From assembly GCA_001800085.1 (NCBI GenBank), contig MGUS01000031.1, forward strand, positions 4,819-10,171: 5,353 nucleotides of DNA. The letters run 5' to 3'. Positions 1 to 5,353 of the stretch are shown piece after piece. Made by a program: the position numbers and the translations under genes. The stretch's first letter is position 1; each line of letters starts with the position of its first letter. The notes under the pieces are model-generated. The model was not told the DNA's origin, searched no databases, and saw only the letters and a program-made list of their open reading frames with translations. The stretch comes from Elusimicrobia bacterium RIFCSPLOWO2_01_FULL_60_11 (GTDB taxonomy: Bacteria; Elusimicrobiota; Elusimicrobia; 2-02-FULL-39-32).

Positions 1-2
1 TG

Positions 3-887
3 ATCGAAGTGTCGTTCTCCATCGACGACAAACCCGACGGCTGCGCGGCCATGGCCTGCGAGGCCGACAGCATCAACGTGGCCGGGGAACCCATCCTCCT
101 CTGGTGCCAGGAGCGGGCCCAGGAGCTCATCCATGACGCCCAGCAGTTCGCCACCCACCGCTACGACCAGCGCCTGGAAGAGACCGAGATATTCCCCGTC
201 TTCATATTCCAGCCCTCCGAAGTCAAGAGCGCCGACCGGTTCATCCGCGACCATTACAAGGCGCTCTACGGCATCACGGCCGGGGAGCCCCACTTCGACC
301 GCCTTTCCGACTTCGTCTTTCAGCGCGACCCCCTGGCCAACCTGGGCTACTACGAGAACGAGCTCATCGTGGTCAAGCGCGTCGGGGCCGTGGTCTCATC
401 CCCCGAATCGCGCACCCTCCTGGACCTCCTTTCCTTGGTGTACGCCCAGTATTGGAGTTTGAAGTCCTACCACTTCGTCCTGGACGGCGAGGTGGACACG
501 GCCCAGAAGATGCTGGAGAATCTCCCGCCCTATTACAAGTTCTGGAAGATCCCGGCCCAATACCAGGCGTTCTCCAAGGACGCCATCGATTTCGGCAAGG
601 ACAAGCTCTCCATCGTGGAATCCCTCTACAACGTCTCCACCGACCTGCCCGGCATCGAGTCGGACTGGCACCTGCGCGTCATCTACAAGAACCTCTCGCG
701 GATGTTCAACGTCGAAGACCTCTACAAGACGCTGGAGATCAAGCTGGACCGAATCCAGGAATCCTACAACGAAGCGCGGGAGTTCCTCTCCACGAATTTC
801 TTCATCCTCCTCGACTTCATATTCCTCCTCTGGCTGGTCTGGGGCGTCATCGACACCCTGCTGCTCTTGAACATCGCCAGAAAATAG
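3..887 (+). CDS. Unrecognised protein with C-terminal membrane anchor (5' end probably outside the window)
   Basis: The reading frame is open to the left edge. The first possible start inside the window is GTG at 9, but the codons before it (ATC GAA) are also open, so the gene may begin upstream; counted from the GTG it has 292 residues. I do not recognise the family. Most of the protein is soluble, mixed alpha/beta-looking and rich in aromatic and acidic residues. Residues about 225-260 look helical and charged. Residues about 264-287 form one hydrophobic segment that contains two aspartates (D269, D282) and ends in a short basic tail (ARK), so the protein looks tail-anchored with its bulk in the cytoplasm. 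The layout (soluble region, a W/Y-rich segment, a helical stretch, then a terminal membrane helix) faintly recalls the RMD1/DUF155 family, but I cannot confirm that. It ends 3 nt before the transporter gene, so co-transcription is likely. The gene is sure; its function is unknown. Confidence 0.8.
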   Translation: MEVSFSIDDKPDGCAAMACEADSINVAGEPILLWCQERAQELIHDAQQFATHRYDQRLEETEIFPVFIFQPSEVKSADRFIRDHYKALYGITAGEPHFDRLSDFVFQRDPLANLGYYENELIVVKRVGAVVSSPESRTLLDLLSLVYAQYWSLKSYHFVLDGEVDTAQKMLENLPPYYKFWKIPAQYQAFSKDAIDFGKDKLSIVESLYNVSTDLPGIESDWHLRVIYKNLSRMFNVEDLYKTLEIKLDRIQESYNEAREFLSTNFFILLDFIFLLWLVWGVIDTLLLLNIARK

Positions 888-890
888 GCC

Positions 891-2252
891 ATGAAGACAT
901 CGTCCAACCCCAAGAAGATCGCGTGGTCGGCGTTCCTGGCCGTGGCGCTCTATTTCGTCCTCCCCGCTTCCATGCCGGAGCTGGGAAAGCGGACCGTCTG
1001 CATCTTCGCGGCTGCCGTCATGCTCTGGGTGAGCGAAGCTCTCCCGCTCTACGCCACTTCCCTCTGCGTGGTCGCCCTGGAGATCCTTTTCCTGGCGGAG
1101 AAGGGCGGTCTGGCCCGCGAAGGCGGCATCAGCTTCAAGCAGTTCCTCGACCCCTTCGCCTCGGACATCATCATCCTCTTCATGGGCGGCTTCATGCTCT
1201 CCAAGGCCATGACCAAGCACGGGGTGGATTCGGCCATCGCATCCCGATTGCTTTATCCGATGGCCCGGGGGCCGCTGACGCTGGTCTACGGCGTCCTCTT
1301 GGTGACGGCGGCGCTCTCTATGTGGATGTCCAACACCGCCACGGCGGCCATGATGCTGGCCATCACGGCCCCGCTCCTTAAAAAAATCCCCGAAAGCGAC
1401 CGCTTCCGCGGCGCCATCGCCCTGGCCGTGCCTTTCGGCGCCAACATCGGCGGCATCGGCACGCCCATCGGAACGCCTCCCAACGCCATCTGCATGGCCA
1501 TCTTGAGAGGCGCGGGCTACAAGATAGGGTTCCTGGACTGGGTGGCTTTCGCGGTCCCGCTCATGCTCATCATACTCGCCGCGGCGGGGCTCGTCATCTA
1601 CCTGCTCCACAGGCCTCAAACCGGATTCTCCCAGGCCGCGTTCAAGATCGAGAGCCGGCCGCTCACGGCCAACGGCAAGACGGTTCTGGCCGTCCTCGGC
1701 TTGACCATAGCGCTCTGGCTCACCACCGACTGGCACGGCTTGAACGAGGGCGCTGTGGCTCTGCTGGCCTTCACGCTCCTGGCCGTCCTGGAAAATCTGG
1801 ACTTCAAGGATATCCGGAGCATCGAATGGGATATCCTCATCCTCATGTGGGGAGGGCTTTCCCTGAGCTCGGCCATGACGCTTTCCGGCCTGACCGCGTG
1901 GTTCGGCGGCCTGCCTCTCACCGAGCTCTCCCCCCGCGCCATGGACGCCTTCTTCATCGTCTTCTCCATCGGGCTGTCCACATTCATGAGCAACACGGCT
2001 TCCGCCAACATCGTCACCCCTCTGGCTCTCGCGGCGGCCAAGGCCAGCCCTGTTTCGGCGGCCATCCTGGCCGCCATCGGGTCATCCCTGGACATCGCGC
2101 TCCCCGTGTCCACCCCGCCCAACGCCCTGGCTTACGCCACGGGCGCGGTGACGGCGAAGCAGATGCTGCGCGCGAGCATCATCATCACGGCGGTCTCCAT
2201 CCCGCTTCTGCTGATCTGGAGCAGATATGTCCTCCCCCTCTTTTCATTTTAA
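891..2252 (+). CDS. DASS/SLC13-family sodium-coupled anion (dicarboxylate or sulfate) transporter
   Basis: This is an inner-membrane carrier of the divalent anion:Na+ symporter family, predicted to import dicarboxylates, related carboxylates or sulfate with sodium. Its 453 residues match the usual size; VcINDY has about 460. It shows the family's internal duplication. The first repeat has SNT at 147-149 and a GTPIGTPPN loop at 190-198. The second has SNT at 367-369 and an STPPNA loop at 407-412. In characterised members the two SNT motifs bind substrate carboxylate and flank the sodium sites. About 11 hydrophobic segments are visible between residues 10 and 450, in line with the family's helices plus two re-entrant hairpins. 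The ATG lies 3 nt after the upstream stop and has only a weak Shine-Dalgarno sequence, which suggests translational coupling. Its 3' end overlaps the next gene. The substrate cannot be read from sequence; the SNT/TPPN signatures fit dicarboxylate carriers best. Confidence 0.94.
   Translation: MKTSSNPKKIAWSAFLAVALYFVLPASMPELGKRTVCIFAAAVMLWVSEALPLYATSLCVVALEILFLAEKGGLAREGGISFKQFLDPFASDIIILFMGGFMLSKAMTKHGVDSAIASRLLYPMARGPLTLVYGVLLVTAALSMWMSNTATAAMMLAITAPLLKKIPESDRFRGAIALAVPFGANIGGIGTPIGTPPNAICMAILRGAGYKIGFLDWVAFAVPLMLIILAAAGLVIYLLHRPQTGFSQAAFKIESRPLTANGKTVLAVLGLTIALWLTTDWHGLNEGAVALLAFTLLAVLENLDFKDIRSIEWDILILMWGGLSLSSAMTLSGLTAWFGGLPLTELSPRAMDAFFIVFSIGLSTFMSNTASANIVTPLALAAAKASPVSAAILAAIGSSLDIALPVSTPPNALAYATGAVTAKQMLRASIIITAVSIPLLLIWSRYVLPLFSF
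2218..2221 (+). promoter_or_regulatory. Ribosome binding site for the DUF2490 gene, inside the transporter gene
   Basis: GGAG lies 5 nt before the ATG at 2227, within the last codons of the transporter. It supports this start, which also gives a proper signal peptide at residue 1. Confidence 0.55.
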
Positions 2253-2898
2253 GCGCTTCTTCGCGGCGGGGTTCCTGGCCTTGGCCTCGGCAGGGGCTCT
2301 ATGGGCGGGCGACGACTGGCAGTTCTGGCAGGAGGCGAGCGCTCCGGTCCATAAAAGGGGTAAATTCACATCGTCCCTGACAGAGCATACCCGCTACCAG
2401 AACGACATGAAGGACCTCTATTTCTTCTTCGTCAAGTCCAAGAACGCCTACGCTCCGCGCCCGTGGCTGAACGCGGCGGTCAGTTACGGATATTTCAAGC
2501 AGAAAAATTTGCGGAGCGTGTGGCTCGAGGAGCACCGGCCGGAGGTCGAAGCGTCCCCCCGCCTGACTTGGAAGGGATTCACGCTCGAGAACCGCGCCCG
2601 CGTGGAGGCGCGCTTGATTGAAAAAGACGGGAAGGACGCGGTCTGGAGATACCGCAACAGGTTCCAGGCATCATTGGACGGAAATATTTTGGGAAAGAAG
2701 GCGGGCTTTTTCGTCAACGAAGAGATTTTTTACGATTTTACGGCGGAGACCAGGAACCAGAACCGCGTCTTTGCGGGCGTTAAGTTTTCCCCCGCCAAAC
2801 GCCTGTCAATATCCCTTTCCTGGGGGGTTCAGAGCGTCCTTTCGGGGTCCAGATGGGAAAGCCGGCAGTTGTTCTTCGCGTCCGTCGGCTTGAACTAA
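2227..2898 (+). CDS. DUF2490 family protein, probable outer-membrane beta-barrel
   Basis: The 223-residue precursor begins with a signal peptide: basic KR at 9-10, a hydrophobic Phe/Ala/Leu core to about 22, and cleavage after A24 or A27. The mature part starts with the WQFW segment (31-34) typical of DUF2490. It continues with family-like motifs EEHRP (101-105), TLENR (119-123) and WRYRNR (140-145), then an EEIFYD segment. Alternating aromatic/polar stretches, such as the one near 200-222, look like amphipathic beta-strands, and the family is generally predicted to be an outer-membrane barrel. No biochemical function is established for it. The ATG overlaps the end of the transporter by 26 nt in another frame, so the two are co-transcribed and probably co-translated. 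Codons include more A/T-ending ones (about 2505-2515, 2680-2695, 2725-2745) than in the transporter. DUF2490 membership is a pattern match by eye. The gene is sure; a role in substrate passage with the transporter is only inference. Confidence 0.85.
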   Translation: MSSPSFHFKRFFAAGFLALASAGALWAGDDWQFWQEASAPVHKRGKFTSSLTEHTRYQNDMKDLYFFFVKSKNAYAPRPWLNAAVSYGYFKQKNLRSVWLEEHRPEVEASPRLTWKGFTLENRARVEARLIEKDGKDAVWRYRNRFQASLDGNILGKKAGFFVNEEIFYDFTAETRNQNRVFAGVKFSPAKRLSISLSWGVQSVLSGSRWESRQLFFASVGLN

Positions 2899-2900
2899 GA

Positions 2901-2932
2901 GAACTAGCCGCGCTTGAGCGGGGCGTCAGTTC
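2901..2932. terminator. Imperfect hairpin between convergent genes, possible bidirectional terminator
   Basis: GAACT (2901-2905) pairs with AGTTC (2928-2932). Inside it GCC (2907-2909) pairs with GGC (2922-2924) and CGC (2911-2913) with GCG (2918-2920), around a TTGA loop. There is a G-G mismatch and an asymmetric internal bulge. The structure fills the gap between the DUF2490 stop and the reductase stop, as a shared terminator would. No T-run follows on either strand, so intrinsic termination is doubtful. Confidence 0.3.
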
Positions 2933-3945
2933 TGGATGGTCTCAAAAGTGCCGCCGTGAAGATGATCGTGCACCATGGGCTTGCGCAGGAATTCATAGGG
3001 ATACCCGTCCGGCACCGCGCTCGCCTGGTTCAGACGGGACTCCTGCTCATAGGAAAGCAGGAATTCCAGGCACTTGAGATTGTCGTGCAGCTGCCCCAGG
3101 GTGCGCGCGCCCAGGATGGGAATGGACCTCTTCCGGGTCCAGGCCAGGGCCACCTGCGCGGGAGAGCGGCCCAGTTCGGCGGCCACGGATTTCACCGTGT
3201 CCACGATCTTCAATTTCCTCTCGTCGATCTCGACGAAAGCGGACTTGTCGAGGCGCTTTTCCTCGCCGATGCCGGCCCCCGCGCCGTACTTGCCCGTGAG
3301 CAGGCCTCCGCAAAGCGGCGACCATGCGGTGACCGCCAGGCCCAGGGCCTTGGCCATGGGGAGGAATTCCCTCTCCGGCGTCCTCTCAAGCAAACTGTAT
3401 TCCACCTGCAGGCCCGTGAAACGGGACCAGCCCCGGATCTCGCTGATGGCGTTGCAGTAGGACACCACCCAGGCCGGGGTGTTGGAGACGCCCACATAGA
3501 GGACCTTTCCCTGGCGCACCAGGTCGTCGAGTCCCCGCATCACCTCGTCGGAAGGCGTGAGCTCGTCCCAGGCGTGGACCCAGTAGATGTCCACATAGTC
3601 CGTCCCCAGGCGTTTTAAACTGCCTTCCAGCGCCTGGATCATGTTCTTGCGGTGGTTGCCGCCCGCGTTGGGGTCCCCGGGCCGCATGTTGAAGCTGTAT
3701 TTGGTGGCGATGACGGACCTTTCCCTGGAGCCCTTGATGAACTCGCCCAGGAACTTTTCGCTGGTGCCGTTGGTGTAGCCGTCCGCGGTGTCGAAGAAAT
3801 TGCCGCCCGCCGCCGTGAAGGCGTCGAATATGGCGCGGCTCTCATCTTTGGAGGCCCCCCAGCCCCAGTCCTCGCCGAAAGTCATGGTCCCCAAACAAAC
3901 TTCGGAGACCTTCAGCCCGCTTCTGCCGAACAGTTTGAAGTTCAT
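2926..3945 (-). CDS. Aldo/keto reductase (NADPH-dependent oxidoreductase)
   Basis: This 339-residue soluble, cytoplasmic (no signal peptide) TIM-barrel enzyme is predicted to reduce aldehydes or ketones with NADPH. The N-terminus has the family signature, LGRSG-like followed by CLGTMTFG. The full catalytic tetrad is present: D52 and Y57 in the FFDTADGY segment, K82 in IATKY, and H124 in YWVHAWD. The GKVLYVGVSN segment and the C-terminal cofactor-binding stretch PILGARTLGQLHDNL (276-290) are also intact. The GNHRKNM and YWVHAWD segments resemble bacterial reductases related to AKR11/YajO-type proteins; the substrate cannot be predicted. The ATG at 3945 is supported by AAAGGAG 8 nt upstream. 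The gene stands alone on the minus strand, convergent with the DUF2490 gene and divergent from the polyphosphate kinase gene, with its own promoter. No truncation or frameshift is seen. Confidence 0.95.
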   Translation of the reverse strand: MNFKLFGRSGLKVSEVCLGTMTFGEDWGWGASKDESRAIFDAFTAAGGNFFDTADGYTNGTSEKFLGEFIKGSRERSVIATKYSFNMRPGDPNAGGNHRKNMIQALEGSLKRLGTDYVDIYWVHAWDELTPSDEVMRGLDDLVRQGKVLYVGVSNTPAWVVSYCNAISEIRGWSRFTGLQVEYSLLERTPEREFLPMAKALGLAVTAWSPLCGGLLTGKYGAGAGIGEEKRLDKSAFVEIDERKLKIVDTVKSVAAELGRSPAQVALAWTRKRSIPILGARTLGQLHDNLKCLEFLLSYEQESRLNQASAVPDGYPYEFLRKPMVHDHLHGGTFETIQN

Positions 3946-3953
3946 GTTTTATT

Positions 3954-3960
3954 CTCCTTT
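3954..3960 (-). promoter_or_regulatory. Strong Shine-Dalgarno sequence of the aldo/keto reductase
   Basis: AAAGGAG on the minus strand, 8 nt before the ATG at 3945. It fixes the start codon. Confidence 0.8.
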
Positions 3961-3996
3961 GAATGATTCCTGGACCATGCCGGGTACCCTGTCTGG

Positions 3997-4025
3997 ATTG
4001 TATGTATTTGAGGAGGGGTTGTAAA
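3997..4025 (-). promoter_or_regulatory. Sigma70-like promoter of the aldo/keto reductase gene
   Basis: Read on the minus strand, TTTACA (4025-4020) and TACAAT (4002-3997) are separated by exactly 17 nt, each one base from consensus. Transcription would begin near 3990, giving a leader of about 45 nt that contains the Shine-Dalgarno site. Position, spacing and match all agree; the promoter is untested. Confidence 0.7.
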
Positions 4026-4030
4026 CCCTC
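4013..4030. repeat. 18-bp imperfect inverted repeat over the -35 box, possible operator
   Basis: GAGGGGTT and AAACCCTC form an inverted repeat with a 2-nt centre and a single mismatched pair (4018/4025). The dyad covers the whole -35 element of the reductase promoter. That is a usual place for a repressor or activator site, but no regulator gene lies in the window to assign to it. Confidence 0.4.
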
Positions 4031-4047
4031 TTGGAAGGCGATAGCAT
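4019..4047 (+). promoter_or_regulatory. Weak candidate promoter for the polyphosphate kinase gene
   Basis: TTGTAA (4019-4024) and TAGCAT (4042-4047) are 17 nt apart on the plus strand, each matching four of six consensus bases. Transcription would start near 4054, almost at the ATG, giving a nearly leaderless mRNA. Its -35 box overlaps that of the divergent reductase promoter. The weak match means it may be chance. Confidence 0.22.
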
Positions 4048-4061
4048 ATGGCGGGATGATG
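4033..4061 (+). promoter_or_regulatory. Translation-start region of the polyphosphate kinase gene with a three-codon mini-ORF
   Basis: GGAAGG (4033-4038) sits 9 nt before an ATG at 4048, but that frame reads Met-Ala-Gly and stops at TGA 4057-4059. This stop overlaps the tandem ATGs at 4056 and 4059 that open the kinase frame. The Shine-Dalgarno site is 17 nt from ATG 4056, longer than usual. Either ribosomes terminate on the mini-ORF and restart, or the spacing is simply poor. Confidence 0.35.
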
Positions 4062-5353
4062 CTTGAGAAGTCGGGAACGGAAAAAAAGATAAGCAAGGAG
4101 CGCTTCCGGCGGGAGAGCCCGCAGATCCGCACGGAACTGGTGCGCCTGCAGGACCGGCTCAAGACGGCGGGTTTCCCGGTGGTGATCCTGATCTCCGGAA
4201 GCGAAGGGGCCGGCAAGGGCGAGACCATCAACCTCCTGATGGAATGGCTGGACGCCCGGGGCGTGGAAGTCCAATCTTTCTGGCGCTCCACGGATGAAGA
4301 GGAGGACCGGCCCAGGTTCTGGCGGTACTGGAGGGTCTTCCCCTCGGACGGACGGATAGGGATCTTTTTCGGGTCCTGGTATACCCATCCCATCATCGGG
4401 CGGGTCTTTCATGACATCGGGAAGAGGACTTTCCGCGGCGAGCTGGAGCGAATCGCGAAATTCGAGAAAATGCTGGCGCAAGACGGAGTCCTGCTTCTCA
4501 AATTCTGGCTCCATCTTTCCAAGAAGGCCCAGAAAAAGCGCCTTCTGAAACTGGAAGAGGACCCCGAGACGCGCTGGCGCGTGTCCAAGACGGACTGGAG
4601 ATTCTTCAAGAAGTACGACCGTTTCCGGAAGATATCGGAAAAAGCCCTCGCTCACACGCACCGGCCCCATGCCCCCTGGATCGTCATCAACGCCGAGGAC
4701 GATGAATACCGCCACCTGACCGTCGCCCAGACCATCCTGGAAAATCTGAAGAAGCGGCTGTCCGCCAAGGGCGGCCCGGCGCCCAGGCCGGACCTGCCGG
4801 TCCCGCGGCCCCGCAATATCTTGAGACGGCTCAAGCTGGACCAAGCCATGGACCATGACGCTTATAAATTAGAGCTCGCGGACCTGCAGGGGCGCCTGGG
4901 CCGCCTCACGCGCAAGCTGAGCGGCACGCGGAGGTCCCTGATCCTGGCGTTCGAGGGCAACGACGCCGCGGGCAAGGGCGGGGCGATCCACCGTGTGGTG
5001 AGAGCCATCGACACGCGCCTTTTCCGGGTCATTCCCGTGGCCGCTCCCACGGACGAGGAAAAAGCCCACCCTTACCTGTGGCGCTTCTGGCGGCACCTTC
5101 CGCTCTCGGGCCGCGTCACGGTGTTCGACCGGTCCTGGTATGGGCGCGTATTGGTGGAAAGGATCGAAGGGTTCTGCTCCAAGCCCGACTGGGAGAGGGC
5201 CTATTCCGAGATCAACGAGTTCGAAAGCCAGCTGACCGGCCACGGCATCATCCTCATCAAGTTCTGGCTGAGCATCAGCAAGGACGAACAGCTCCGCCGT
5301 TTCAAGGAGAGGCGGGAAGTGTCCCGGAAGAACTACAAGATCACGGACGAGGA
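4056..5353 (+). CDS. pap: Polyphosphate kinase 2, class II two-domain type (polyphosphate:AMP phosphotransferase), 3' end cut off
   Basis: This soluble enzyme is predicted to phosphorylate AMP to ADP with polyphosphate, linking polyphosphate stores to nucleotide recharging. The 432 codons present hold two fused PPK2 domains; full-length members have about 475-500 residues, so roughly the last 40-70 are missing at the window edge. Domain 1 (about 25-235) has the P-loop GSEGAGKGE (48-56, K54), but where the second signature should be FDRSWY it reads FFGSWY (104-109). Domain 2 (about 275 to the edge) has EGNDAAGKGG with D303 and K307, and an intact FDRSWYGR (357-364). In characterised two-domain enzymes the C-terminal domain is regarded as the catalytic one, which fits. 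The start at 4056 was chosen because the conserved region begins soon after it. In-frame ATGs at 4002 (18 residues longer) and 3963 (31 longer) fall in the divergent promoter region and lack a suitable Shine-Dalgarno site; ATG 4059 is also possible. Family confidence is high, exact start moderate. Confidence 0.93.
   Translation, partial: MMLEKSGTEKKISKERFRRESPQIRTELVRLQDRLKTAGFPVVILISGSEGAGKGETINLLMEWLDARGVEVQSFWRSTDEEEDRPRFWRYWRVFPSDGRIGIFFGSWYTHPIIGRVFHDIGKRTFRGELERIAKFEKMLAQDGVLLLKFWLHLSKKAQKKRLLKLEEDPETRWRVSKTDWRFFKKYDRFRKISEKALAHTHRPHAPWIVINAEDDEYRHLTVAQTILENLKKRLSAKGGPAPRPDLPVPRPRNILRRLKLDQAMDHDAYKLELADLQGRLGRLTRKLSGTRRSLILAFEGNDAAGKGGAIHRVVRAIDTRLFRVIPVAAPTDEEKAHPYLWRFWRHLPLSGRVTVFDRSWYGRVLVERIEGFCSKPDWERAYSEINEFESQLTGHGIILIKFWLSISKDEQLRRFKERREVSRKNYKITDE

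Noticed and set aside
452..1381. A 309-codon plus-strand frame overlapping the first gene and the transporter
   Set aside because: The product is a low-complexity Arg/Pro/His/Gly sequence with no motif, and it runs across the junction of two well-supported genes in another frame.
396..1736. A 446-codon open frame on the minus strand, antisense to the first gene and the transporter
   Set aside because: Its translation is rich in Arg, Gly, Glu, Asp and His without any domain pattern, as expected opposite a GC-rich gene. The plus-strand transporter has unmistakable family motifs throughout.
2914..3618. A 234-codon plus-strand frame opposite the aldo/keto reductase
   Set aside because: It has no recognisable motif, whereas the minus-strand reductase has its full catalytic tetrad and a strong ribosome binding site.
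3982..3989. Perfect 8-bp palindrome GGGTACCC near the predicted reductase transcription start
   Set aside because: It is short, occurs once, and could be chance in this GC-rich sequence. Nothing else marks it as a binding site.
4011..4018. AGGAGGGG as a plus-strand ribosome binding site
   Set aside because: No usable start codon lies 5-12 nt downstream; the nearby TTG is followed at once by TAA. The string is better explained as one arm of the dyad over the reductase -35 box.
3942..4856. A 304-codon minus-strand frame opposite the polyphosphate kinase
   Set aside because: It is antisense to a clear two-domain PPK2 and overlaps the reductase promoter and start. Its composition is typical of a shadow frame.

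Overview
The window is a GC-rich, gene-dense stretch of bacterial chromosome (by eye roughly 60% G+C, with a strong C/G bias at third codon positions). The signal peptide and DUF2490 outer-membrane-type barrel encoded at 2227-2898 point to a diderm (Gram-negative-type) bacterium. Nothing here fixes the phylum. No rRNA, tRNA, insertion sequence, CRISPR array or phage gene is visible.

Left block (3-2898, + strand): three tightly packed genes that look like one transcription unit. The first is an unrecognised protein with a C-terminal membrane anchor, open to the left edge. It stops 3 nt before a DASS/SLC13-type sodium-coupled anion (dicarboxylate or sulfate) transporter carrying both SNT signatures. 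The transporter overlaps by 26 nt the start of a secreted DUF2490 protein, probably an outer-membrane beta-barrel. Together they would place one product on or near the inner membrane, one in it and one in the outer membrane. A shared envelope or uptake role is an inference from this layout.

Middle (2899-3945): an aldo/keto reductase on the minus strand, convergent with the operon. The gap is only 27 nt, and an imperfect hairpin spans it. The reductase has a complete catalytic tetrad, a strong Shine-Dalgarno sequence and a good sigma70-like promoter.

Right (3946-5353): a 110-nt divergent intergenic region, then a two-domain class II polyphosphate kinase 2 (polyphosphate:AMP phosphotransferase type) that runs off the right edge. 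Its N-terminal kinase domain has lost part of the phosphate/Mg-binding signature and its C-terminal domain keeps it. The intergenic region holds the reductase promoter, an 18-bp imperfect dyad over its -35 box, and an ambiguous start region for the kinase.

The gene families are mostly familiar and I see no clear new system. The points most worth following are the unrecognised tail-anchored protein in the transporter operon, the transporter/DUF2490 overlap, and the compact divergent control region at 3997-4061.
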